NCBI GenBank assembly: GCA_963978905.1
Contig: OZ022259.1
Coordinates: 33,910,343 to 33,974,342, forward strand
DNA: 64,000 bases
Direction: 5' to 3'
Source of the DNA: Trichostrongylus colubriformis
Lineage: Eukaryota > Nematoda > Chromadorea > Rhabditida > Trichostrongylidae
Part shown: piece after piece, positions 11,231-22,556 of the stretch
How the letters are laid out: every line of letters begins with the position of its first letter
Numbering within the stretch: the first letter of the stretch is position 1
Translations under genes and position numbers: made by a program
Notes under the pieces: model-generated
The model's input: the letters and a program-made list of their open reading frames with translations, nothing else
What the model was told of the DNA's origin: nothing
Databases searched by the model: none

Positions 11231-11846
11231 ATAGGACGTAAAAAGTTAAATTTTGTCGAAATGGCTAAGTTATCACAAGAATCGAAGCCATTTTCAATAC
11301 GCGACCACTCACTAAACTTGATATGGATGATAAAGCGGAAATTCCTCTTCGTCTAATCGATTTTCTTCAAGGAAATCTCGAATTTTCTCCGAATTTTCTC
11401 TACCAGAAGGAGAAAATCCAACAAGTGATGATGATCCCACTTATGATCCAGCATTTATTCAGTCTAGAGAACAAGCACTGGAAGCCATTCGCTTCTCTGA
11501 AACCACAGCAAACAAATTTTGGGATTGCTGGAAGTCAGAATACCTAGTATCTCTAAGAGAAATGCAGAAGCAACAGCTGAAGCAACCTAGGCACTTACAA
11601 AGATCTTGTCCTGAAATTGGTGAGATAGTATTTATCGTACAGGACCTAATCCCCAGAGGAAGTTGGTCTCACGGCAAAGTTACGGATATAATCACTTCAA
11701 GTGATGGTCTGGTTAGATCAGCAAAAATACTGATGCCAAACCAAAATACTATTCACAGACTACTGAACAAAATATATCCTCTCGAAATTCGCAGTGTGTC
11801 CAAGATTCCCGATACTGACGAAGAATGCGAACAAAGAAGTGGCTAG
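11231..11846 (+). pseudogene. pol: BEL/Pao integrase C-terminal domain
   Basis: Overlapping frames at 11174-11356, 11323-11547 and 11562-11846 give the end of the integrase core and the BEL-specific C-terminal domain (DUF5641). The landmarks are FWDCWKSEYL, LREMQ, GEIVFI and GSWSHGKVTDI. The frames overlap out of phase, so at least two indels are present. The reading ends at a TAG at about 11844-11846, after which the envelope-like region begins. Confidence 0.72.
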
Positions 11847-11989
11847 AGCCTGCCGAGTGAAAGCAGAACCAATGATGGAGCCAAACATGTCACGGCAGAA
11901 ACAAGACGAAATCATCCTCGCGTCGTAAAAGCCCGTGCCCATGACTTCTTTCGAATCATGGACGATGATGTGAGCCATACTAGCGTATT

Positions 11990-14189
11990 AGCACCTATGT
12001 CATCATCTTTATTAATTTTGGCAATGCTATCCGTAATCATTAGCTCGGCCATGGCAATTAGTAACTTCCATTATATCGTGCTCTAACGGTATAATCAACG
12101 TGCCACCGATGAAGGGCTGGTTCGAAGTATGCATCGATGATGATTGTCAGTCTTGGAACAATACAACACGGTATCTCAAATTCTTACTGCCCATATCTCC
12201 TACAGAAAAAGGAGTCACAGTGCGCTTACGTACACTAGGTATCGACGGCGTGCAAGAACAAAAGCGACTTTGTGATAGACCTAAATTTTGTTACCATCGA
12301 TACTTCCTCCAAAAAAGTCTGTTGGGAAATCCCCACTGTTGGCCAGCTGGAGCCATAGGCACTGCAACTGTGTTTATATATCTTGCCATTACAATAATCA
12401 TGGGTGCAGTGTAGTTAACCGTCAAAATCGCGAACAAGTTAAATTCAGATGAAACAGAAGTGCCACCAGAACGAAATGAACAACTGGTGCCTACAGCACC
12501 ACTTTCAATTTTGAGTTAACACCAATGTCGACCCTATGTGCCTTGTACTATGTGCCTTGACTTTTCTAATTTCCACCGCAAATGCATGCCAACACGGCAC
12601 CATGCGCCATTCTGCTGACCTTGTTTGCAATGAAAATAATAGATGCCATCTAGAGTACAGCAGGGAACTCCTATTCAACAAACTCCAATCAGAGTTATGC
12701 ATCGAAATTTTGCACGCAAATAAAACTGTTGGATCTGCGAAATTCATCAAAAAATCCATTGTATTCGAATGCTCGAAAGTCACACAGTTCTTCACTAGAC
12801 CTACCAAGCCTTCGGTTAATCACGCGAAACGCTGTGCTAATTCCGGATCATGCATTGAAAACAAATGCGATAGGATCAAGAAAAATGAAACTGTCTTGGA
12901 ATTAAGGCGCACATCACAATATCCAGGCTACTCCGGCTGCATGAGCAGTTGCGGGGGATGTTTTGTGGAAGTTTCTGCCGTTGCCTAGCTGTTGGTTCTA
13001 TAGAATCGTCCATAGACCAATATCTGATCGCATCTTCGAAATCATACAATGTCCTCATTGGACAACGACAGTCAAATTGGAAATAGAAACAACGATTGCC
13101 AATCAAACGAAAAAGGTGGCCCGATAGTTTATACCATATGTCGCAAACAGTATTGACAGTTTTAACATCACGGTAATCTCAATCCAGAGGCCTTTATACT
13201 CGCTAGAAAACAAGCGATTCGCTATCTCGAAAGATAACTCGCATCTCTTACCACCGAACTTCCAAATTCCAGGGTCGTGGGACACTCCTACTCAGGCACA
13301 GGAGCAGTTTGCTACTTGTTCCAATAGAATTCAGTGTAGTGTGGAAGCTCCCCACTCAACTGTCAATGCCCAAACGATTCACTTCAAAGAATTATCTTCA
13401 AAGCTTCACTTCAAAGACAACCCGCAAAGTAGACTACCTCTAAAAACACCCTACGCAACCCTAATTGCCCGTAAGGAAAATATCATTGCCACGTCCAACG
13501 AAAAGGAGATAGTGCTGAGAATTGAGTCAAGAATATTACAAGATATGGTAGCTGAACTAACTGTGAACCAGGAATGTGGTTTCAGAATATCAAATCTCAC
13601 TGGACATTACGACTGCTCTCTAGGAGCCCACTTCACAGCCGTTTGTAAATCTCTCGTAACAGTTCCAGTCACATACCAGTCTCAACAATTCCTAGTTAAA
13701 TGTGGACCCTTGGACGAAGAAAATGAAGTTATTCTTTACTTTAACCATCCCGCTGTACATGAACAATGTGATGCCCATTGCGCCGACAGGCCAACAGTTC
13801 CTTTTAAACGGTACTCTACACTACCACCTGCGTATATATAAGAGAACATAAGAGCCCATGCATGAAGTACCTCTGAAACACCAGTGTTCAACGATATTAG
13901 CCTACCCAGTATCGATCCCCTGTTGCACATTATAACAAGCCATTGGAAACTAACATTGGTGGCCCTGAGTACAGTTCTTGGCCTAGCAACGCTAACATAC
14001 TTCGGAGGTCCTATGATGTGCCTGTACGCTGTGTCGTTAGCTAACTCCATAATAGCAACTACTCTCAAAAATGCATGGAGGCTAGTTCTTTATCTAGTAG
14101 GATGTGTAAAGGCTATAAATGCACAGGATACGCACATTGGGCAACATGGGAAGCCCTCACTCCCCAGCGTAATTAGTAACACTGCCTAG
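11990..14189 (+). pseudogene. Envelope-like glycoprotein relic of the BEL element
   Basis: Several broken frames follow pol. The one at 12100-12414 ends in a hydrophobic segment. The one at 12536-12988 starts with a signal-like hydrophobic run and is cysteine-rich, with CANSGSC, PGYSGC and SCGGC. The one at 13341-13841 is also cysteine-containing, and 13884-14189 has two long hydrophobic stretches that would be membrane anchors. The spacing of the PGY...C...SCGG words resembles the G2 fusion glycoprotein family of phleboviruses, which some nematode BEL elements are known to have acquired. Stops and frame changes (near 12414, 12988 and 13841, and between 12988 and 13341) make this copy inactive. 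The family assignment is tentative. Confidence 0.5.
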
Positions 14190-14537
14190 TCCCATTCACA
14201 CTAACTCTTACTACCAAACTCTTAAACTCTTACTACACTTAGTTAGTTATATAATTTGTATAATTTATACTAAAGAAGAAGGCATGCAAACAAAGCAAGT
14301 GGAAAGGGCGGCACAACCTCAATTGATCCACACTTTCAATATCCTCTTTTCATATTACACGGGTCACCTAAGTCATGTCTTCCATTCAAAAATAAGACCA
14401 TCCACCATTACAGGGGAACGGCCCCACAAAAATCGGCTGCGGCGGCTGGTGGTCGTCAGCAGACGGCTGGCACGCTGGCTGACCGCAGAATGGGTCCAGG
14501 TCGGTCGATGATATAGGCGGTCGAAAGTAACAAAGTA
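14190..14537 (+). other. BEL element 3' end, possible LTR sequence
   Basis: There are no genes here. The purine tract at 14271-14282 may prime plus-strand synthesis, in which case an LTR would begin just after it. The stretch is cut at 14537 by a foldback element and seems to continue at 15918. An AATAAA at 16397-16402 in the continuation could be the LTR polyadenylation signal. I found no matching 5' LTR upstream of 3600. Confidence 0.35.
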
Positions 14538-15915
14538 TTGGGTTGAGGAATAAGTTCCCGCGATTTTCTTTAACCCCGTTTTTCACATTGTTTCTTTCAC
14601 CTTTCAACGGAGCTTATGTACGTTTTCGATAGAGCTTTTTTTGCTCTACAAAACGCTATTATCCGTTTTTCGATTCCTTCGACTACCTAGTATTTATGAG
14701 GTTTGGAAAAGAAATAAGCCAATGGCAAAAATTGGCACTCTCGACACCTCATCTTCCTAGTCTACCATCGATATCAAAAAATGCATGTGTATATGTTTTC
14801 AATAGAGCTTTTTCAGCTCTACAGAATGGTACTACTTTTTATTCGAATCGCTTCACTTTTTGCTGTTTTTAAGGCTCTCAAAAGCAGTACTCGCAAAAGT
14901 GTGCACTTTCGTTATCTCCTTTTCCTCGCCTACCATCGAGGTCAAAGAGAACCACCAGGTATGCATTCGATGGAGCTTTTTTTGCTCTACAAGATGATAC
15001 CACAATTCTTTTGTATACTCTCAAATTTTAGCATGTAGGGACAACTTCCCACCTTTTTTTCAATTCAAAATTGCATAATGAAAATAAAATTTCTCTGCAA
15101 AGTGTTCCGTATACTTCGATAGAGCACTTCTCGCTCCAAAAAAGATGGTGTTTGCAGTTTTTGTTCGAACTGATTTTTGACATTTTTTAGATAATTTAAA
15201 AGTCGACGAAATCGAGCATTTTCATCACATGGTGTCGAAAATGCTCGATTTCGTCGACTTTTAAATTATCTAAAAAATGTCAAAAATCAGTTTGAACAAA
15301 AACCGCAAACACTACCTTGTAGAGCGAAAAGAGCTCTATCGAGTGACACAAAACACTCCGCCGAAAAATTTATTTCCATTATGCAATTTCGAATTGAAAA
15401 ACAGGTGGAAACTTATTCCTATAGGCTTAAATAGAAAAGATTCGAAAGAATAGTGACATCATCTTGTAGAGCAAGAAGAGTTCTGTCGAATGCATACCTG
15501 GATATTCTCTTCGATCTCGATGGTAGGCGAGGGAGAGAAGATAACGAAAGTGCATACTTTTGCGAGTACTGCCTTTGTGAGCCTTAAAAACAGCAAATAG
15601 TGAAGCGATTCGAATAAAAAGTAGTACCATTCTGTAGAGCTGAAAAAGCTCTATTGAAAACATATACACATGCATTTTTTGATATCGATGGTAGATTAGG
15701 AAGATGAGGTGTCGAGAGTGCCAATTTTTGCCTTCGGCTTATTTCTTTTCCAAGCTTCATAAATACTAGGTAGTCGAAGGAATCGAAAAAACGGTAGCAG
15801 GATTCAGTAGAGCAAAAAAAGCTCTATCAGAAACATATATAACTTTCTCAAAAGATGATGGGAACAATGTGAAAAACGGGGTAGAAAAAAACCGCGGGAA
15901 AAAACCTCAACCCAA
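14538..15915. mobile_element. Foldback element copy 1, giant palindrome with TA duplication
   Basis: The sequence from 14538 to 15223 is repeated in reverse complement at 15237-15915, with a 13-base loop. The ends read TTGGGTTGAGGAATAAG and its complement, flanked by TA on both sides (14536-37 and 15916-17). These ends and the TA target resemble mariner-type termini. Each arm holds four short hairpins, GATAGAGC-loop-GCTCTAC, spaced about 150-180 bases apart (starting near 14629, 14809, 14970 and 15119, and mirrored in the other arm). Short open frames in it are the same in both arms and arise from the repeat, so they are not genes. Confidence 0.88.
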
Positions 15916-15917
15916 TA

Positions 15918-16649
15918 TTATAGACGTTGATGGAGCATTTCGAGGCACCCTATCTCACGCGGGTTTGCAGATAAGTGTCAACGTTTATCAATAGCCACTA
16001 GCAAACCAAGTCCTCGACGTGACCTACCACGTGATCTACAAATTCTACAATTCTTCTCTCAACTTCAACTTCATCCGCGCCGGCTACCTCCATGCCGTCT
16101 TCCTCAACGCCATATTCAAGGATCCTGCCCCCCACGCTGCCTTCCTCCTTCAGCATTCGTACGATAGCCGCCGCCAACGACAGCCTCCACCGCTCGACAA
16201 AGAAGAAACAGTGATATGTATTTTATTTATGTTATTCACTTTTGCTTTGTAACCTCGCCGCCCGGCCGGAGTATCATCGCCAGACGGCGATGATCCTTCC
16301 ACCCGTGCGTCTGGCGGGGCGGGGCTTATGTTGTACTGCAGATAGCGAGGTTGAGGCAACATCATTCTACTCTTGTCGTACACAGAACACTGTGGCAATA
16401 AACCTCGTCTCTTCTCTTATTCTACCACACCACTGAACCACCCCCTACATTACGGGTGCATTTGGATGTTGCATTGCTAGAGTGTACCCACGAAGCGCGT
16501 CACACTATGGGCGTGTCTTAGTATCGAGCAAGGTCACAACTTGGGCACACAGTGGATGGATGAGTAGTCATCACCCATCCGCAACGAGCATGAGATACTC
16601 TTCAGCAGATAAGCAGTTGCAGCGTTTATTCTGGTGATATATCAGAAAA
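15918..16649. other. No gene; likely continuation of the BEL 3' end, then repeat
   Basis: Bases 15918-16436 follow directly from 14537 if the foldback element is removed. They contain GC-rich sequence and an AATAAA at 16397. A 77-codon open frame at 16019-16252 has no recognisable domain. Bases 16446-16640 resemble bases 17970-18110 on the other side of the mariner relic (shared words GGATG, CATTGCTAGA, CTATGGG/ATATGGG, GGTCAC), so they may be diverged direct repeats. Confidence 0.35.
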
Positions 16650-17960
16650 CGTGTATTAGGTGTATGCAGAATAAATGACCGAAACAGACCACTCTTTTCA
16701 AAACGTCATAACTTCGCTCAGACACAACTTTATTCGTCAAAATAAACCCATTCGAATCTACACAACTTTTCCAACTGGTAAAGAAAGTATGCCTCTATGA
16801 TAAAATTCTGGATTGCGAGAATTAATGAAATCGGCGTATCGGCGAACTCCATCTGACGCAGGTTTGCATCGAGAACCCGGAAAAGGTGGTAATCTATTGG
16901 GGATAGGTCTGGGGAATAAGGGAGTGAGGGAGAGTCTCACCTAACTCCATCAGTTTTTGCCGGGTGACTTGCGAAGTGTGGGGTTTTGCGTTATCCTGCA
17001 ACAGGATAGAACTTTCTGTTTGTCAGCGCCGGCCACAGTTTTTGTAAGTTTTCATATCAGAACCAGATCACGGCAGTAGGACTCTGCTGTGCTGGTGTGA
17101 CCAGGTAGCAGCAGGCTAAAGTGGATTACGCCCTTACAACACCACCAAACAGTGAGCAGCACCTTTTTGGGGTGTAATTCTGGCTTGGGGAAGACTGTAG
17201 AAGAGGAACTCTTGTCTACCCAAACATGGGCACGCTTCTTATTGTCGCACATGACCCATTTTTCATCTGCAGTTATGAGGCATTCAAGGAAGGGGTCCGA
17301 TTTTCAACGAACAAGTTGGTTACAACAAGTGTCACAAGGTGCGTACTGCTGGGCATCGGTGAGATCATGTGGAATCCACTTCTGAAGTTTCCTCACTTTT
17401 CCCATTTCGGCGAGGTGTCTCGACTGTGCTCTAGTGAACACGTAGGTCCTCTGCCAGCGCTGTTGTAGTTGTTTTCGGATTTGCTTCTATGGTGGCCTTC
17501 AGTTCCTCGTCGTCAAGCGATGATCGTCGACCTTGGTGTGGCTAATCTTGAAGATTAAGGTCTCCAGAAGCAAACCTCGCAAACCAACGGCGCACCATTC
17601 TTTCGGCAGGGGACTCTGGCAACACGCACGGCTGAGGTTCGAACTGGCCTCGGCCGCGGAGTGACCCAGTTTGAACTCATGAAGCATGATCATGCGAAAA
17701 GCGTACCTTTCCATTCTGAATTTCGGAGCCTATAAAAAACCTGTTACCAAAGGCCGCCAGCAAAGGAAGTGCGAAGAAAAGGGCTGAGCAAGACCTACAA
17801 GATGGTATATTGGGGTTGACTCGGACTGTGAAATAGCGCCAAAAAAAGGCTGCGTATTTGAGGATACCATGAAAGCCATTTATCCTGCACAGGATAAGCT
17901 GATGGAGGGTCATCGTCGCGTATTAGCACACTGGTTGGGCGATGAAATGCTAATCAATCC
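16650..17960 (-). mobile_element. Degenerate mariner element
   Basis: A mariner transposase lies on the minus strand between about 16700 and 17715. A candidate end beginning TTAGGTGTATGCAG follows a TA at 16648-16649. The other end lies near 17960 and is unclear. Flanking sequence on both sides is related. The element could belong to the mariner group described from hookworms as bandit, but this is from memory of the family and was not checked. Confidence 0.7.
16700..17715 (-). pseudogene. Mariner transposase, frameshifted
   Basis: The start near 17715 encodes a mariner helix-turn-helix region (MERYAFRMIMLHEFKLG and following). The catalytic core follows in changing frames: ADEKWVMCDN near 17255 (first aspartate), LLQDNAKPHTS near 17000 (second), and SPDLSPIDYHLF near 16890 (third). 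The spacing of the last two is compatible with a DD34D mariner. At least three frame changes and several stops prevent a full-length product. Transposase of this type cuts and pastes at TA dinucleotides. Confidence 0.82.
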
Positions 17961-18197
17961 TCTTTAAATTTAGGACGGATGCATTTTGGTTGAACATTGC
18001 TAGATGACTTACCGCGAAATGCGGTTACAATATGGGTGTGCCTCTCGGTACCAAGCATGGTCACTACTTAGGTCGCTGGTGGATGTTCAAGCGTGCATAA
18101 TTTATTCACAGCCCTAGGTGAACTTATACTACAAAGACGAGAAGGTGCATGGTTATATTTTGTAGTGCTGTTCTTATATTTCGTTAGGGCAGTGTTA
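17961..18197. other. Intergenic repeat flank
   Basis: No gene is visible. Bases 17970-18110 are a diverged copy of 16446-16600, so they probably belong to the sequence that was present before the mariner inserted. Confidence 0.35.
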
Positions 18198-18439
18198 TCC
18201 TACTATATATAATCGGCTAAGTGTGTCTGTTGGTGTGTGTGTGTGTTTGTGTGTGTGTGTTTGACCGGAAATTCGTAACTCGCGTCGCAGCAAAGCTGGG
18301 ATCCTGAATTTTAGATATGATATAGGGGACGGTAAGTAGATCCCAGCGGTGGTGGACCGAGAGTGATAGTCGCTGATAAGGGTTGATAAGGAGCCTCGAA
18401 AGACTAATGTCGTCAAATCCGTTTCGCCTTTCGTGTCGA

Positions 18440-19070
18440 TCCTGAAGAACCCATACTCATAGGTGTTGTGAGGGGTGGGACGGGCACATCAATGGTGGGT
18501 ATCCACACTGATAACGTTTGATAAGATTCGATAAGGAGCGTCAAAAGGCAAATGTCGTTAAATTCGTTTCACCTTTCAAGTCGACCCTAGAGTGCCGACA
18601 CTCACATGTGTTTAGAGGGGTGGGACGGGCACATCAATGGTGGGTGGTCCAAACTGATAACGTTTGATAAGATCCGATAAGGAGCGTCAAAAGACGAATG
18701 TCGTTAAATTCGTTTCACCTTTCAAGTCGACCCTAGAGTGCCGACACTCGTATGTATTTTGAGGGGTGGGACGGGCACATCAATGGTGGGTGGTCCAAAC
18801 TGATAACGTTTGATAAGATCCGATAAGGAGCGTCAAAAGACGAATGTCGTTAAATTCGTTTCACCTTTCGAGTCGACCCTAGAGTGCCGACACTCATAGG
18901 TGTTTTCAGGGGTGGGACAGGTACATCAATGGTGGGTGATCCAAACTGATAACCTTTGATAAGATTCGATAAGGAGCCTCAAAAGGCTAATGTCTCTGAT
19001 CTGAACGGTTGGTAAGTTTCGATAAGGAGCGTCAAAAGGCTAATGTCTCTGATCTGTTTCGCTCTTCTGG
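18440..19070 (+). repeat. 146-bp minisatellite inside the Helitron
   Basis: The word AGGGGTGGGACGGG recurs at about 18471, 18616, 18762 and 18908, a period of 146 bases. Each unit also contains TGATAACGTTTGATAAG and GATAAGGAGCGTCAAAAG. Units differ by a few per cent. Related arrays occur in the same place in the other Helitron copies (29.7-30.2 kb plus; 50.3-51.2 kb minus). Confidence 0.85.
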
Positions 19071-19354
19071 CTAACAGTGGGATGTTCACTTTCACAGGTA
19101 TTGCATTCGGAACTGATAGTAGCTCACAGGGTCTGATAAGAGCCATCAGGAAGGGATAAAATCCGGTACATTGCTTACTACTACTATACGACTACTGTAG
19201 TAAATGCGTCTGATGCTCAATTCCATTGGTTGAACATATTTGTTTATGTTCCGATCTGCTGCCGATGTATCGACCGCTAAACTGCCCAGCGTTCCAGATA
19301 ATGTTACATGCATTTTGATGCTGTGTTATACGTGGATGATCAAGACACGATCTA

Positions 19355-20772
19355 CGGGGTTGGGGAATAAGTTCCCGCGGTTTTTTTCAACCCCGTTTTT
19401 CACATTGTCTCCTTCACCTTTCGGTAAAGCTTATACATGCTTCGATAGAGTTTTTTTGCTCTACAAAATGATTCTATCTATTTTTCGATTCCTTTGACTA
19501 CCTAATATTTATGAGGTTTGGAAACGAAGTAAGCTGAAGGCAAAAATTGGCACTCTCGACACCTCATCTTCCTGGTCTACCATCGAGATCGAAAAATGCA
19601 TGTGTATATGTTTTCGATAGAGCTTTTTCAGCTCTGCAGAATGGTACTGCTTTTTATTCAAATCGCTCAACTTTTTGCGTTTTTAAGACTCACAAATGCA
19701 GTACACACCAATAGTGTGCACTTTCGAGTACACACCAGTAGTGTGCACTTTCGTTATCTCCCCTTCCACACCTACCGTCGAGATTGGAGAGGATGTGCAT
19801 ACATGCATTCGATAGAGCTTCTTTTGCTCTACAAGATGATGCCACTCATCTTTTAAAACCCGTCATACTTTAGCATGTAAGGATAAGTTTCCACCTTTTC
19901 TTCAACTTGAAATTGCGTAATTAAAATAAATTTTTTTGGCAAAGTGTTTTGTATTATTTGATAGAGCTCTTTTCGCTCTACAAGACAGTGCCTATGGTTT
20001 TTGTTCAAATTATTTTTTGCTATTTTTTAGATCATTTTAAAGGAGTGCCAAATCGACGAAATCGCGCATGATCGACACGAAAATGCGCGATTTCGTCGAT
20101 TTGGCACTCCTTTAAAATGATCTACAAAATAGCAAAAAATAATTTGAACAAAAACCATAGGCACTGTCTTGTAGAGCGAAAAGAGCTCTATCAAATAGTA
20201 CGAAACACTTTGCCAAAAAAATTTATTTTAATTACGCAATTTCAAGTTGAAGAAAAGGTGGAAGCTTATCCTTACATGCTAAAGTATGACGGGATTTAAA
20301 AGATGGGTGGCATTATCTTGTAGAGCAAAAGAAGCTCTATCGAATGCATGTATGCACATCCTCTCCAATCTCGACGGTAGGTGTGGAAGGGGAGATAACG
20401 AAAGTGCACACTATTGGTGTGTACTGCATTTGTGAGTCTTAAAACGTAAAAAGTTGAGCGATGTGAATAAAAAGCAGTACCATTCTGCAGAGCTGAAAAA
20501 GCTCTATCGAAAACATACACACATGCATTTTTCGATCTCCATGGTAGACTAGGAAGATGAGGTGTCGAGAGTGCCAATTTTTGCCTTCAGCTTACTTCGT
20601 TTCCAAACCTCATAAATATTAGGTAGTCAAAGGAATCGAAAAATAGATAGTATCATTTTGTAGAGCAAAAAAACTCTATCGAAAAAATATATAAGCTTTA
20701 CCGAAAGGTTAAGGAGACAATGTGAAAAACGGGGTTGAAAAAAAAACCGCGGGAACTTATTCCCCAACCCAA
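19355..20772. mobile_element. Foldback element copy 2, inside Helitron copy 1
   Basis: The arms 19355-20069 and 20083-20772 are inverted copies around a 13-base loop, the same loop length as copy 1. The right end is CCGCGGGAACTTATTCCCC followed by AACCCAA, then TA (20773-74). TA also precedes the left end at 19353-54. The uninterrupted Helitron copy 2 has a single TA at the matching place (31048-49), which proves this is an insertion with TA duplication. Eight GATAGAGC...GCTCTAC hairpins occur at positions corresponding to those in copy 1. Nothing in it encodes a protein. Confidence 0.92.
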
Positions 20773-21246
20773 TAGATTTGTGATAGCAAAGCAGGCGATT
20801 CATTCTCTCATGCGGTGCCAGCAGCAATACTGAGTATCGACCGCTCGACTATGGAAAATCCCAAATAGTGGTGCATGTCTGATAAGCATCGATAAGTGGC
20901 ATATGGATCTACCACCAATATGTAATAGATGTTCAGCAAACGGACAAATGGCTACCACTTGATGTTGCTGAATCCAGAATTGACCATCCCTAAACTATCT
21001 AAACTGCCAATAGTGACCACTTCAGCCGACGATTTACGCGATTAGTGGATTCACCCATGTCATTCCTGAACAGTGATGGCCCATATCGTTGTAACAAAAG
21101 GTATGGACTGCTAAATCATGTGAACCTCTGGAAAGTGGTGACCTTCCACAGCGGTGATATCATCGATATCGATTAATATCTATCACCTATTTGTAGAAAG
21201 TAGATGTTCAGCAAAAAGTTAACCACATAATTCTATTGTGTTGATC

Positions 21247-21274
21247 GCGCAGTACTGTGCGATAGCCCAACTGG
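21247..21274 (+). other. Helitron 3' terminus with hairpin
   Basis: A GCGCA/TGTGC stem with a GTAC loop, then GATAGCCCAA and CTGG. The same terminus with CTAA ends copy 2 at 31578, and diverged versions occur near 22606, 27230, 39624, 39765 and 59150. Confidence 0.8.
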
Positions 21275-21799
21275 TTGTTATGAAACACCGGAATAAGGTT
21301 ATGAAATATGGATTTCAAATCAACAATGTGCAAATAATTCGAAAGGGATAATGCAATAAAGTCATAAGGACCAGTGAGCAAATAAGTTGTCTGAAAATGT
21401 TAAATAACTGGAAACAAGGAACAGTAGAAGTGCACATAAAACGTACCTCAAGAAGCAAGTGATATTTTTTGGTACAGTATGATAGCACACGGTATTGGAA
21501 ATCAGAAACGAATAAATGAAAGAGAGCAGAAAGGAATGAACGAGGAGAAAAAATTTTATGGGAAAAAGCATTGTTCGAGATTTATCTGTTCCTAAAGTGT
21601 AAAAAGCGCTTTACCGCATCATCCACGTTCCTTGCGCTATCACTACCATGTACATATATGTTTTCACCTGTAGATTCCACAACTCCGCAATACTGCTTTT
21701 CTACATATGCGCTAACTTCTCAATTCTCCCAATTGAGACATATCCTTACCATTTCCCGCCGATCCTAGAAAAACGCAAATTCCAAAACTATGAACTGCC
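21275..21799. mobile_element. TAA-type TIR element, diverged copy
   Basis: The right end (CAAATTCCAAAACTATGAAC, then TGCC and TAA at 21800-02) matches the right end of the element at 60903-62485. Internal sequence around 21540-21650 also matches 61960-62060 (GCTTT..C.TCATCCACGTTC). The left end is not recognisable, so the copy is probably truncated or heavily mutated. No convincing gene is present. Confidence 0.6.
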
Positions 21800-21802
21800 T
21801 AA

Positions 21803-22299
21803 CACAGAGAACATTCCACGATGAAGTGGAGTTTATTGCTGCGTATAAATATGGCCGATGGAAGCGGAATGCTCATAAACAGGCAGATGTAACGGGAGCA
21901 CGTGAGTGTTGCTGTGACAGCGTTACCCGCGAACTGCGGTTACAATATAAGAGCATCAGGTCGTGGCGAGCTTTTTTGAAACGTTTTTTTATATAGGTTC
22001 ATACGTAAAACAGAAAACTGGAATCAAATTTGGCTAGAACTTTGTACCATATTCCTGAACCGCCCAGATTTGTATCAAAGTTAAGAAGAGTTATTGAGTT
22101 TTTTGGAAAAATCCTACAAGACTTTTGGGACAACCTAACATATTCACTGGCTGTGCATTTAGTGGTTCAGCCATTAGGCGTCGATAATCTACTCATTTGC
22201 TACTGCATATTGCACCGCTGGAGAGGACCAACACCTTTCGGGATTTTCAGATGATTAGCAGTCGATACCTCTTGTTACAGTAATATCGATGATCAGTGT
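21803..22299. other. No gene recognised
   Basis: The motif ACCCGCGAACTGCGGTTACA near 21925 resembles ACCGCGAAATGCGGTTACAA near 18012, so part of this stretch belongs to a dispersed repeat. Open frames here are short and featureless. Confidence 0.35.
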
Positions 22300-22556
22300 A
22301 AACGGATCATGATTGAAATGATATCCATATTTTTTAGACATTATAGCTGGAGTGGTCCCATGGGAGTTTTGATAGTTAGGGGATCGATAGTTTCGACCGT
22401 TAGTGTCCCCTCTCCACCCTCTATATCACTTCATACCAGCTTTGCTGCGCCGCGAGATATGAATTTTGGGAAACATACACACGTACACATGCACATGCGC
22501 AAAAATACACATACACATACTCGTACACACACTGAGCGAATTTATAGTGTAGGATA
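22300..22556 (-). mobile_element. Helitron 5' end, reverse orientation
   Basis: Read on the minus strand, this starts TCCTACACTATAAATTCGC and continues through a GTGTGTA-rich region to CATATCTCGCGGCGCAGCAAAGC. This is the same series as the first 130 bases of the complete copies. The rest of the copy is missing or too diverged to recognise. Confidence 0.65.

Larger units (their letters stand above)
3600..14282 (+). mobile_element. Decayed BEL/Pao LTR retrotransposon with envelope-like 3' region
   Basis: In order on the plus strand: Pao-type gag, CCHC knuckle, retropepsin, reverse transcriptase, RNase H, integrase with zinc-binding N-terminus and BEL-type C-terminal domain, then a cysteine-rich envelope-like region. 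This order is diagnostic of BEL/Pao elements. Each part is broken by stops and frame changes, so the copy is inactive. An RTE-type LINE (6481-9581) splits it between the reverse transcriptase and RNase H segments. A purine-rich run (AAAGAAGAAGGC) at 14271-14282 could be the polypurine tract. No convincing LTR pair was found by eye, so the outer limits are approximate. Confidence 0.85.
18198..21274 (+). mobile_element. Helitron-like element, copy 1 (non-autonomous)
   Basis: The 5' end is TCCTACTATATATAATCGGC, directly after an A. The 3' end is a short hairpin (GCGCA-GTAC-TGTGC), ten bases, then CTGG directly before a T. TC...CTRR ends, a subterminal 3' hairpin and insertion between A and T are the hallmarks of Helitrons. 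The element has no Rep/helicase frame. Inside are a TG-rich microsatellite (about 18233-18262), a 146-bp minisatellite and a foldback element. A second copy at 27403-31578 shares both ends and the internal order, and reverse-oriented relics lie at 23650-25115 and 49860-51415. Confidence 0.82.

Noticed and set aside
14781..15675. Pairs of similar open frames beginning MHVYMFSIELF on opposite strands
   Set aside because: They are translations of the two arms of the foldback element and recur in the second copy; they reflect the palindrome, not a gene.
18440..19070. Regular repeats considered as a CRISPR-like array
   Set aside because: Units are adjacent 146-bp minisatellite copies without unique spacers, in a eukaryotic transposon.
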